Both the position numbers and the translations under genes were made by a program. A stretch of 40,445 bases of DNA from Paludibacteraceae bacterium (lineage in GTDB: Bacteria; Bacteroidota; Bacteroidia; Bacteroidales; Paludibacteraceae). Below are positions 19,147-27,681 of this stretch, piece by piece; position 1 is the first letter of the stretch, and each line of letters opens with the position of its first letter. Location: the NCBI GenBank assembly GCA_905236355.1, contig CAJOPG010000050.1, forward strand, positions 1 through 40,445. The letters are read 5' to 3'. The notes under the pieces are model-generated. The model saw only the letters and a program-made list of their open reading frames with translations. It searched no databases and was not told where the DNA came from.

Positions 19147-21909
19147 ATGAAAAAAACATTCACATTAGCCGCTGCTCTTTTGGCAAGCCTCAGCTTGTGG
19201 GCAGCAGCAACAGTCACTTTTACTGCAGAAGAAATTGCTGCAGGTACTGCAAAAAGTGACGTAACTCCACATTGTTCACTATCTACCTCTTCAAACTACA
19301 TTTGCGAGAGTAGTAAAGTGACATTAATTCAGAATGGAAACTCTGCCGACGCATCCTACAATGATAATAGTAAACGCATCGCGTTCACTGTCGCTGCTGG
19401 AAAAGGAACAATAAGTAAGATTGTAGTACATGGATCTACCAATAGTACTACAGCTTACAAAGCAGGTATTGTTTGTTGGGATGATATAGCATTTCCTTCT
19501 ACTGCTATTGGTTCTACAACATTACAACTGCCTGGTTATGTTCAAACAGGAAGTTGTGATGGATACGATGTTGAAGCCACTCTAATTGAAGGAACAAAAG
19601 CTGTTGCTATTTACAAACGCGTAAAATATACTGCTGAGACAAACACAGTTGGTTCCGGTTCAAATCTTGGAGATGGACAAACTATTCGTATCAGCGAAGT
19701 TACACTGACTATTGAACCCGAATGTTCCTCTCCTGAGACTCCGTTGAGCATTTCTTCTGATGCTCCTGCCGAATTGTATGAAGGCACTGCTGTGCATCTT
19801 TCATTTCCCGGAGGTAATGGGGCAGGTAAAGGTTTGACATTGGATGGTGAGACTTTTGCAGAATTAACATGGACGGCGGTTGCAGGCGAGCATACCTTTG
19901 TCGTAAGACAAGATGCTTATAACGGCTACTGCGCACAAGAGGCAGAACTCACACTGAATGTTTTGGCAGCTTCTCCTGTAACTGCAGTTACCATTGATGG
20001 TCCCGCAACAGGTACTATCGGCCAAGAACTCGTTTATACCGCTACCGCTGAGAATGCAACTGATTTTGCATGGTCGGTTGACGGTGTTGACGCCAATGTG
20101 AATGCAGCAGAATTCACTTATATCGGCACTAAAGGAAACCACTCAATCATCTGCAAAGCACGCAACAAATTCAACGCAACAGATGAGTGGATTGCTTCAG
20201 ACGCCAAAGCAGTAACCGTTACAAAAGTCTGTGGTGAGTTAATCAGAGCAACACGTAACGGCAAAAACATCGACCCGGTTACCGGTGTCATTGGAGGTTC
20301 TGCAGAAAAGAGCACCCAAGATAACGGGAAATTGGGCGGCACAGGACACTATTGGAAACTGACGCTTGCTTCCGGAGAATTCATGATGGGAGATATAGTT
20401 ACAGTTAATGTAAGTACAGCTGGAGCACAAGGCAAGATTGCCATCACTTCAGACAAAGAAGGAACAGATGTATTAGGTACATTAGAGGACTTTGGCACAA
20501 CAGGCGACAACGAAGTAACCTTGACAAAGGGTGGCGTTAGCACTATTTGGCTTTCTCGTGACGGAACCAACAATAATTACAACGGTGTAGTAGATGCTAT
20601 TTTTGTCACCCGCGCCTGCGAGGACAGCAACGATGCTACAATTCACTCGCTGACAGTCAATGGCGATGCGGTTGCTGAAAATGACGGATTGTTTGAATAT
20701 ACTGTTAGTTCTTCTTATGAAGAGCCAACCGTTACTATCGCATTTGAGATTCATCCGTTAGCAACGATCAAGTATGGATTGAGCAACCCATATGAGTTGA
20801 GTACTCCGGAAGTGGGTTCTTCAAGAGGGCAGGCGTTCACTATCATTGCTGAAGACGGTACTGAGAAGACATATACTGTTCAGATTTACAAATCTGCAAG
20901 TTTGGACGATGACGCCACACTCGGGGCACTGACTATTGGTTCTTACGAACTGACTCCGACTTTCGACCCCGCTGTTACCGAATACACCGTTACCAAACCA
21001 TACGAGGATGCTATGCCTGTCGTTGGTGACGTAACCGCTACACCGAACAGCAGCAATGCCAAGGGTGCCGAAGTTACTATCGCTGAAAACGTAATCACCA
21101 TTACCGTTACTGCTGAAAACGACGACACAAAGGTGTACACCGTTACTGTTAACAATGCTCCGGCAGTTAAGAAGATTAACGAAATTATCCTGAGCAACGG
21201 TTACAACGCATACATCGTTGAAGGCCAATCCGTTGAACCGTTCATCATCAATGGTTTCTATCTCGCCGGGACAGAAGTTCCGACAGTTAGCAGTTACAAA
21301 GTAAACGATGGTACCACTTGGGCTATTGACGGCAACGACATCACTCTCACAGGTCCTGATGCATCAACCGCTGCTTACTCGTTAGTTCTTGAGGCCGTTA
21401 CTCCGGCTACCTTCTCCGCAAATGAGATTATCTTCGACGGCACAGAGAGCTGGGTTAAAGCCGCTAACGGCTTCGATGCGAGCAAAGGCGGTTGGAAATT
21501 CTCGAAGACCGACGATGACTATAGTCGTGAGATAGCAGGCAAGACCCATGTAGAGTTCTTCCTGCCGGCATGCCAAACCGTTGTACTGAAAGCAGGTTCT
21601 GAAGGTACTGTGCGCGATGTTCGTACCTACATAAACGGGAAAGAAGTAGGCGACAAAGCTACACTATCCAAAGATGATGGTATCACACTCGTGGCAGGGC
21701 AAAGCGCACCATTCATTCTGACTGTTGCATCTGCACAGACTAAAGGTGACGGTGGCGTAGGTTCCATCCAATTGACAGAGTACCAAATCCCGACAGACTT
21801 GAACAGCATTGCTGATGATGTTAAGGTAGTGAAGGTGGTTCGCAATGGTCAAGTATTGATACTCCGTGACGGCAAGACCTTCAACGTACTGGGTTCCGAA
21901 GTAAAATAA
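19147..21909 (+). CDS. Secreted surface protein with Ig/cadherin-like beta-sandwich domains and short conserved C-terminal tail
   Basis: Signal peptide MKKTFTLAAALLASLSLWAAA; DATIHSLTVNGDAV... and DATLGALTIGSYELTPTFDPAVTEYTVTKPYED...ITITVTAENDDTKVYTVTV repeats; C-terminus VKVVRNGQVLILRDGKTFNVLGSEVK. Confidence 0.85.
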   Translation: MKKTFTLAAALLASLSLWAAATVTFTAEEIAAGTAKSDVTPHCSLSTSSNYICESSKVTLIQNGNSADASYNDNSKRIAFTVAAGKGTISKIVVHGSTNSTTAYKAGIVCWDDIAFPSTAIGSTTLQLPGYVQTGSCDGYDVEATLIEGTKAVAIYKRVKYTAETNTVGSGSNLGDGQTIRISEVTLTIEPECSSPETPLSISSDAPAELYEGTAVHLSFPGGNGAGKGLTLDGETFAELTWTAVAGEHTFVVRQDAYNGYCAQEAELTLNVLAASPVTAVTIDGPATGTIGQELVYTATAENATDFAWSVDGVDANVNAAEFTYIGTKGNHSIICKARNKFNATDEWIASDAKAVTVTKVCGELIRATRNGKNIDPVTGVIGGSAEKSTQDNGKLGGTGHYWKLTLASGEFMMGDIVTVNVSTAGAQGKIAITSDKEGTDVLGTLEDFGTTGDNEVTLTKGGVSTIWLSRDGTNNNYNGVVDAIFVTRACEDSNDATIHSLTVNGDAVAENDGLFEYTVSSSYEEPTVTIAFEIHPLATIKYGLSNPYELSTPEVGSSRGQAFTIIAEDGTEKTYTVQIYKSASLDDDATLGALTIGSYELTPTFDPAVTEYTVTKPYEDAMPVVGDVTATPNSSNAKGAEVTIAENVITITVTAENDDTKVYTVTVNNAPAVKKINEIILSNGYNAYIVEGQSVEPFIINGFYLAGTEVPTVSSYKVNDGTTWAIDGNDITLTGPDASTAAYSLVLEAVTPATFSANEIIFDGTESWVKAANGFDASKGGWKFSKTDDDYSREIAGKTHVEFFLPACQTVVLKAGSEGTVRDVRTYINGKEVGDKATLSKDDGITLVAGQSAPFILTVASAQTKGDGGVGSIQLTEYQIPTDLNSIADDVKVVKVVRNGQVLILRDGKTFNVLGSEVK

Positions 21910-21932
21910 GCATATCCTTATCATACACAGCA

Positions 21933-21961
21933 AAGAAGAGCGTGCTAAGCACGCTCTTCTT
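21933..21961. terminator. Bidirectional terminator between convergent genes
   Basis: Perfect 14-bp inverted repeat AAGAAGAGCGTGCT-A-AGCACGCTCTTCTT followed by TTTG; sits between the 19147 gene (+) and the DJ-1 gene (-). Confidence 0.85.
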
Positions 21962-21974
21962 TTGTTAAATAGTA

Positions 21975-22000
21975 AGGGGCGACTCTGTGTGGTCGCCCCT
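21975..22000. repeat. Second hairpin AGGGGCGAC-TCTGTGTG-GTCGCCCCT, possible dispersed palindrome
   Basis: 9-bp perfect arms, 8-nt loop, in the same convergent spacer. Confidence 0.55.
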
Positions 22001-22031
22001 ATGAATGATTATTGTCTGACGTTTTTACGGC

Positions 22032-22559
22032 TCAATACTGTGCCGCATCATACACTTCATCCGCCACTTCTGCCCCGCGCAGTTTCTCAATGATACAGAA
22101 AGCGAAGTCGCTACTCAGTCCGGGACCTTTGGCAGTAATGACATTCTTGCTCTCCACCACGAGTCCGCCCACATAACTTTCCCCCAAGGCACTTTCAAAT
22201 CCCGGGTAGCATGTGGCCTGCTTGCCTCGCAGGACACCCAGTTTGCCCAGCACGGCAGGTGCGGCGCAGATAGCAGCAATGAGTTTGTCTTCCGCATTAT
22301 GTTTCTGAATCAGTGCACAGAAGTCAGGATAGTCGCCCAGCATCACACCGCCGCCCGGCAGAATCAGCATATTGGCATCACTGAAGTCGGTGTCTGCGAA
22401 CAGGCGGTCCGTCTCCACATAGATATTGTGTGCCCCACGCACTCTAATAGCACCGGTAACACTCACCGTAGTCAATTCAACGCCTGCCCGGCGCAACAAA
22501 TCAATGGTGGTAACGGCTTCTATCTCTTCGAAGCCGTCAGCGAGAAAGATATAGTTCAT
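22032..22559 (-). CDS. DJ-1/PfpI (ThiJ/YajL) family protein
   Basis: MNYIFLADGFEEIEAVTTIDLLRRAG; LILPGGG; AAICAAPAVLGKLG nucleophile elbow; ITAKGPG. Confidence 0.95.
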   Translation of the reverse strand: MNYIFLADGFEEIEAVTTIDLLRRAGVELTTVSVTGAIRVRGAHNIYVETDRLFADTDFSDANMLILPGGGVMLGDYPDFCALIQKHNAEDKLIAAICAAPAVLGKLGVLRGKQATCYPGFESALGESYVGGLVVESKNVITAKGPGLSSDFAFCIIEKLRGAEVADEVYDAAQY

Positions 22560-22629
22560 AGTATATTAATTAACCCCTCCTTGTTCTCTCCGCTGAGAGA
22601 AAGTGCAACTTTAGTAGGAGGTTGTTGCG

Positions 22630-23442
22630 TTAATTCGTTTGAATGTTGAATTTAATATTACCTATTACATCTCCTTCGCCTGCGGAGAAGGTGACGGTAT
22701 ATGCCTTGTCAATGCAGGCACGGATGGTTGCTGTCTCGGAGATGGTGGTGCCCTGTCCTTGTGTAGCGGAAATCACTTTGCCTGCAGCGTTGACGCGTAT
22801 GCTCACCACCACGACACCCGACTGTGTACCCGGCGGAAGCGACGGTTTGCCGATAGTGCCTTTCAGGTCACGCCCCGATAGGGACCAGCTGTTTCCGCCC
22901 GAGTTGCCGTGTCCGGCAGGATTGCCTTTGGTGCCGCTGCTGTTGCTGTTGTCACCGTTGGCGCCTTGACTGCTTCCGCTGTTTCCGAAGAGCGAACCTA
23001 ATTGGTTAGCTTTGTCAATAGCCGCCTGCTCCCTGGCTTTCTGTTCAGCAATGGCTTTCTCTTGTGCTATGCGTTCAGCCTCAAGGCGTGCCTCCTCCTC
23101 TTTCTGTTTTTTCAGGCGCTCCGCTTCTTCCTGCTGTTTGCGTTTTTTCTCCTCCTCACGCTGTTTTTGCAATGCAAGTGCCTGTTCGTCTTCCTGTGTC
23201 ATATAGTCGTTGTCCGACGGTTGGGCGGGAGCGGGTGGCGGCGACACTGACTCAGAAGGAGAAGATGCGGGTTCCTCGGTATATTGTCCGCCGCCGTCAT
23301 CACTATCACCAAACGACACCATGACACCTTCCTCTTCAGGAGTGTAGGGAGTGTTGATAGAGACGAACCACAACAGCAGGAACAACAGCAACAATGTCAC
23401 TATCGAGCCAAGCGAACCATATATTTTTTCATCGTACTTCAC
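22630..23442 (-). CDS. TonB/TolA-like energy transducer
   Basis: N-terminal TM anchor, long K/E/Q/A coiled-coil region, C-terminal GVVVVSIRVNAAGKVISATQG...ACIDKAYTVTFSAG; downstream of exbB-exbD. Confidence 0.85.
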   Translation of the reverse strand: MKYDEKIYGSLGSIVTLLLLFLLLWFVSINTPYTPEEEGVMVSFGDSDDGGGQYTEEPASSPSESVSPPPAPAQPSDNDYMTQEDEQALALQKQREEEKKRKQQEEAERLKKQKEEEARLEAERIAQEKAIAEQKAREQAAIDKANQLGSLFGNSGSSQGANGDNSNSSGTKGNPAGHGNSGGNSWSLSGRDLKGTIGKPSLPPGTQSGVVVVSIRVNAAGKVISATQGQGTTISETATIRACIDKAYTVTFSAGEGDVIGNIKFNIQTN

Positions 23443-23502
23443 AAGCAGGATGAGAATTGAGCATGTAACACATTACACTATTAACATTAGACAGCCGTCT
23501 AT

Positions 23503-23913
23503 CTACAGTTTCTTAGTAGCAATGACTATCTTCATTTTATGCTGGTTGGCAATGTCAAGCACGCGTACCACCTCTTTGTAGGCAATGTCCTGGTCGGCAT
23601 GCAACGCGATGTAGGCAGTGCTGTCGCCACCAATCTCGCTGACGAGATACGCCTCCAGTTCTTCTGGCATAATCTGCACGGGTTTCTGTTTGCCGAGTGC
23701 CACCGAGTAGGTACCGAGTTCGTCGATGTTTACTTTTGCCACCACCTGTTTGGTGTTGGTTTTTGCCCGACTCTGTGGCAGATTGATTTTGATATCGTTA
23801 GGTGATGACATCGTGCTTGCCATCACGAAGAAGAGTAGCAGCAAAAATATCAAGTCAGTCATACTTGACATTGAGAATGCCGCCTCTACCTTATTTCGTC
23901 GTTTGAGAGCCAT
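23503..23913 (-). CDS. exbD: ExbD/TolR biopolymer transport protein
   Basis: AAFSMSSMTDLIFLLLLFFVMASTM...INLPQS; YIALHADQDIAYKEVVRVLDIANQHKMKIVIAT. Confidence 0.93.
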   Translation of the reverse strand: MALKRRNKVEAAFSMSSMTDLIFLLLLFFVMASTMSSPNDIKINLPQSRAKTNTKQVVAKVNIDELGTYSVALGKQKPVQIMPEELEAYLVSEIGGDSTAYIALHADQDIAYKEVVRVLDIANQHKMKIVIATKKL

Positions 23914-24599
23914 TATGCGGGTTCATTTAGGAGGTCCATGAATTCAAGAGTCCGGCTTTCCAGCAGGCGGACGACAGAGTCGATGCGAGCCACGAGGTAG
24001 TTGTAAGCAAACAAGACGAGGATACCCACGATCAGACCTCCGATGGTGGTGACCATAGCCTGATACATGCCTTCGGAGAGTGCTGAAAGTTCAATCACTC
24101 CGGTGGAGTTGCTTGCCATATTATAGAAAGTCTGCACCATACCCATCACGGTTCCGAGAAAACCAAGCATAGGAGCAATGGCGGCGATGGTGGCTACAAT
24201 AACAAGGTTTTTCTCCAAATTCGCCACTTCCAGATTACCCACATTTTCCACCGCCACCTGTACATCACTCATTGGACGGCCTATGCGTGTGATTCCCTTC
24301 TCCACCATACGAGCCGCCGGTGTGTTGGTCTGTCGGCAGAGATTGAGTGCGGAGTCAATCTTTCCATCATGGATATAGTCTTTGATACGGTCCATAAACG
24401 ACTTGTCTTCTTTTTTGGCTCGCTGTATCACCACAAGACGTTCAATGAAGAGATATACGGCAAGTGCCAGCAGTAGGGCAAGCACTACCATTATCCAGCC
24501 GCCGTAGGCAGCCATGTGGAACAGATTCATGGGTTCTTGTGCAGTTTCAGCCAGCGGTTCTGCTGCAACAGTCAATGTGTCAATTACTTGAAGTAACAT
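23913..24599 (-). CDS. exbB: MotA/TolQ/ExbB proton channel protein
   Basis: Three TM segments; NLVIVATIAAIAPMLGFLGTVMGMVQTFYNMA; EGMYQAMVTTIGGLIVGI. Confidence 0.95.
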   Translation of the reverse strand: MLLQVIDTLTVAAEPLAETAQEPMNLFHMAAYGGWIMVVLALLLALAVYLFIERLVVIQRAKKEDKSFMDRIKDYIHDGKIDSALNLCRQTNTPAARMVEKGITRIGRPMSDVQVAVENVGNLEVANLEKNLVIVATIAAIAPMLGFLGTVMGMVQTFYNMASNSTGVIELSALSEGMYQAMVTTIGGLIVGILVLFAYNYLVARIDSVVRLLESRTLEFMDLLNEPA

Positions 24600-24652
24600 G
24601 ATTTTATTGTTTATTTGTTCTTATGTTCGTTTGTTCTTATAATTCTTGTTTT

Positions 24653-25369
24653 TCAGCTATTCAGTTCTTCTTTATATCGGCGTATGGTGTCTTCGATGCC
24701 GAAATATAGTGCGTCGCTGATAAGAGCATGTCCGATGCTGACCTCCGCTATCCACGGGAACGCCTGCACGAAAGGACGCAGGTTTCTCAGGTTCAGGTCA
24801 TGTCCGGCATTGAGACCGAGCGACAAATGTTGTGCCATTTGCGCGGCCGGGCGGTACATTTCTATTGCTTTTTCCGGGTCATGGTCATAAAGTTCGGCAT
24901 AGGGACCGGTATAAAGTTCCACACGGTCGGCTCCCGTTTTTTCAGCATACTCCACCATGACAGGATCGGGGTCCACGAAGATACTGACGCGTATGCCGGC
25001 CTCTTTGAACTGCCGTACGACCGGTATCAGATAATCACAATGTGTACGAGTGTCCCACCCATGATTGCTGGTAATCTGGTCGTGGGCGTCAGGAACGAGG
25101 GTGACCTGTGCGGGACGTACCTGCAAGACCAAAGAGACGAACTCACTGCGTGGATTACCTTCAATATTAAACTCAGTGGACACGATATCCTTGAGCAGTA
25201 ACACATCATGCCTTGTGATATGCCGCTCGTCAGGTCGCGGGTGCACCGTGATACCTTCTGCGCCGAAACGCTCACAGTCAGCCGCGAAACGCTCCACATC
25301 GGGCAGATTGCCTCCACGCGCATTGCGCAAGGTGGCCACCTTGTTGATATTTACGCTCAGGCGTGTCAC
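24653..25369 (-). CDS. pdxJ: Pyridoxine 5'-phosphate synthase PdxJ
   Basis: [70 protein letters not shown]. Confidence 0.97.
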   Translation of the reverse strand: MTRLSVNINKVATLRNARGGNLPDVERFAADCERFGAEGITVHPRPDERHITRHDVLLLKDIVSTEFNIEGNPRSEFVSLVLQVRPAQVTLVPDAHDQITSNHGWDTRTHCDYLIPVVRQFKEAGIRVSIFVDPDPVMVEYAEKTGADRVELYTGPYAELYDHDPEKAIEMYRPAAQMAQHLSLGLNAGHDLNLRNLRPFVQAFPWIAEVSIGHALISDALYFGIEDTIRRYKEELNS

Positions 25370-25390
25370 TCTCAGTTATCTTTCCGCCGA

Positions 25391-25420
25391 CAAAGGTACA
25401 ATAAATAATTAAAAGGCAAA
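25391..25420 (-). promoter_or_regulatory. Candidate promoter for the pdxJ-exbBD operon (TTTG-N18-TACCTTTG on minus)
   Basis: Plus-strand CAAAGGTA at 25391-25398 and CAAA at 25417-25420. Confidence 0.5.
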
Positions 25421-25520
25421 AATGAAAAATGAAGAATCCCTGGCGCCCCCATCAAAACACGTGTCCGAATATCCTTGTTGCAAGTTTTTCACGGGTTCCC
25501 GCCAGGGTCTATACGGGCTT

Positions 25521-25547
25521 TTGATGTATGGTTGATGTATGGTTGAT
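25521..25547. repeat. Short tandem repeat TTGATGTATGG x 2.4
   Basis: TTGATGTATGG TTGATGTATGG TTGAT. Confidence 0.7.
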
Positions 25548-25668
25548 CCTTTGATGATGTATTGAGGCCGCTACCTACTTCGTATGGTATGGATGGTCTT
25601 TTATTACCGGAAGTGTAGGAGACGGTTACCCCTTGGAAAGTACAGGAAAATATCATGACAATCTAAAT

Positions 25669-25700
25669 TTTGTCAGATTGAATAATTATTCGTATCTTTG
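25669..25700 (+). promoter_or_regulatory. Bacteroidetes promoter for the mlaE homologue (TTTG-N20-TATCTTTG)
   Basis: TTTG at 25669-25672 and TATCTTTG at 25693-25700, 48 bp upstream of ATG 25749. Confidence 0.7.
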
Positions 25701-25748
25701 CAGTCCCTCTTTGATGAGAGATAACAGATACAAGTACACATAAGAAAT

Positions 25749-26492
25749 ATGCGGAGATTTTTCATCCATATAGGCGAGTATGTATTGCTGATGGGCCGTG
25801 TGTTCCGCTGGCCTGACCGTCAGCGTATGTTTTGGCGTCAGTTCTCGCACGAATTGGAGAAGCAAGGCACTCAGTCGGTACCCATTGACCTAATCATCAG
25901 TATTTTCATCGGAGCCATCATGACCATGCAAATCAAACTTGACATGGCCAATCCGTTGTTACCGCGCTATACTGTGGGCGTAGTGACCCGTGATACCATG
26001 TTGCTGGAATTTTCCAGCACCATTCTATGCCTCATTTTAGCAGGCAAAGTGGGGAGCAATATTGCCTCTGAGATAGGTACAATGCGCATTACCGAGCAGA
26101 TTGATGCTATGGAAATAATGGGCGTTAACAGTGCCAACTACCTTATCCTGCCCAAGATATTGGCCTTTATGGCGATGATGCCTATATTGGTGATATTCTC
26201 TATAGGCAGTGCTCTGATAGGCGGTTATATGATGGCGGCACTGACCGATATTCTGACAGTGGACGAATATGTGTATGGCATCACCTATGCCTTCATCACC
26301 TATCATGTGCCGTATGCGATAGTGAAATCGATGATATATGCCTATGTGATTACTTCCGTGTCGTCTTATTACGGTTATTTCACGCACGGCGGTGCTCTGG
26401 AAGTAGGTAAGGCCAGCACCAATGCCGTAGTCAACTCAAGTGTGATAATCTTGTTTCTTGACATTTTCCTCACCAAGTTAATGCTCAGTTAA
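25749..26492 (+). CDS. mlaE: MlaE family ABC transporter permease
   Basis: IDLIISIFIGAIMTMQI; LAGKVGSNIASEIGTMRITEQIDAMEIMGVNSANYLILPKI. Confidence 0.95.
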   Translation: MRRFFIHIGEYVLLMGRVFRWPDRQRMFWRQFSHELEKQGTQSVPIDLIISIFIGAIMTMQIKLDMANPLLPRYTVGVVTRDTMLLEFSSTILCLILAGKVGSNIASEIGTMRITEQIDAMEIMGVNSANYLILPKILAFMAMMPILVIFSIGSALIGGYMMAALTDILTVDEYVYGITYAFITYHVPYAIVKSMIYAYVITSVSSYYGYFTHGGALEVGKASTNAVVNSSVIILFLDIFLTKLMLS

Positions 26493-26500
26493 TAAAAAGG

Positions 26501-27271
26501 ATGATAGAGGTAAAGCACATAATAAAGAGTTTTGAAGGGAACACGGTATTGCGTGATGTGAGTGCCGATTTCCGCGACGGGCAGTGCAACATGATTATCG
26601 GTCAGTCGGGTAGCGGCAAGACAGTACTTATGAAGTCCATCATAGGGCTTCATACCATCGACTCTGGGCGAATAGAATATGACGGTCGCAACCTGCCTGA
26701 CATGAAAGAGAAAGAGGTGCGTCTGCTTCGCAGAGAGGTGGGCATGCTATTTCAGGGAGCGGCTTTGTTTGACTCTCAATCCGTCATTGAGAATGTGATG
26801 TTCCCGTTGGAGATGTGGGCAAGTATGACAAAGAAAGAGATGGAAGACCGTGCCAAGTTCTGTTTGAGCCGTGTCAACATACAAGAGGTGGCATGGAATT
26901 TGAGTCCTGCAGAGATAAGCGGCGGTATGCAGAAACGCGTAGCGATAGCGCGTGCGATAGCCATGAACCCGAAATACCTGTTCTGCGATGAGCCCAACTC
27001 GGGTCTGGACCCGAAAACCAGTTTGGTGATAGACCAGTTGATACATGAGATAACGCAGGAGTTTAACATCTGCACCATCATCAACTCGCATGACATGAAC
27101 TCCATTATGGAGATAGGCGACAACATTGTCTTTCTCAAACAAGGAATAAAAGAGTGGCAAGGGAGTCGTTTCGACATATACGATGCCGACAACGAAGCAC
27201 TACAGGATTTTGTGTTTGCCTCTGAGTTGTTCCAAAAAGTGAAAGCGGCAAACAAGGGTCCGGAAATTTAG
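26501..27271 (+). CDS. mlaF: MlaF-like ABC transporter ATP-binding protein
   Basis: Walker A GQSGSGKTVLMKS; signature ISGGMQKRVAIARAIA; Walker B LFCDEP; DPKTS loop. Confidence 0.95.
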   Translation: MIEVKHIIKSFEGNTVLRDVSADFRDGQCNMIIGQSGSGKTVLMKSIIGLHTIDSGRIEYDGRNLPDMKEKEVRLLRREVGMLFQGAALFDSQSVIENVMFPLEMWASMTKKEMEDRAKFCLSRVNIQEVAWNLSPAEISGGMQKRVAIARAIAMNPKYLFCDEPNSGLDPKTSLVIDQLIHEITQEFNICTIINSHDMNSIMEIGDNIVFLKQGIKEWQGSRFDIYDADNEALQDFVFASELFQKVKAANKGPEI

Positions 27272-27294
27272 GTTTCAACTTTAGGATGCGAGTT

Positions 27295-27657
27295 ATGAAC
27301 AAGCGCTCTATTATATTGTTTGTGTCTGCCTTATGGGCTCTTACCACAGTGGCTCAAGGACCGCAGCGTGTGCCTGCGACCCCCTACCCTATAGAAGCCG
27401 TACAACCCAACGGCGACACATTAATGATACGCCTCATCGGCGATGAACATTATCATTATCGCACGACTCTTGACGGCTGGCTCATCAAGCAGAACGACAA
27501 GGGCTGGTATTGCTATGCCCGGCATAACAAAAAAGGCGGGACCAAAGTCACCCGGCGCAAGGCACATAATGAAGCGGGACGAAGCAGATGTGAGATGAGA
27601 TTTCTGGCGCGGAAAGGAGAGAGAGGGGAAACAGGTGAAAGGGGAAGAATTAAGTAA
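27295..27657 (+). CDS. Small secreted protein resembling an isolated M6 peptidase propeptide
   Basis: Signal peptide MNKRSIILFVSALWALTTVAQG then VPATPYPIEAVQPNGDTLMIRLIGDEHYHYRTTLDGWLIKQNDKGWYCYA, alignable with VPAHPGKRQQVNPDGTVTEYFVHGDEVYHYYTDTEGNILTRD of the next gene; stops before any catalytic domain. Track start 27286 is an alternative in-frame start. Confidence 0.7.
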   Translation: MNKRSIILFVSALWALTTVAQGPQRVPATPYPIEAVQPNGDTLMIRLIGDEHYHYRTTLDGWLIKQNDKGWYCYARHNKKGGTKVTRRKAHNEAGRSRCEMRFLARKGERGETGERGRIK

Positions 27658-27681
27658 AAAAAATGAGGAGTAACATGTAAC

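Noticed and set aside
22639-24890. Plus-strand ORFs over tonB/exbD/exbB/pdxJ (e.g. 22643..22969, 23539..23805)
   Set aside because: Antisense to well-supported genes.
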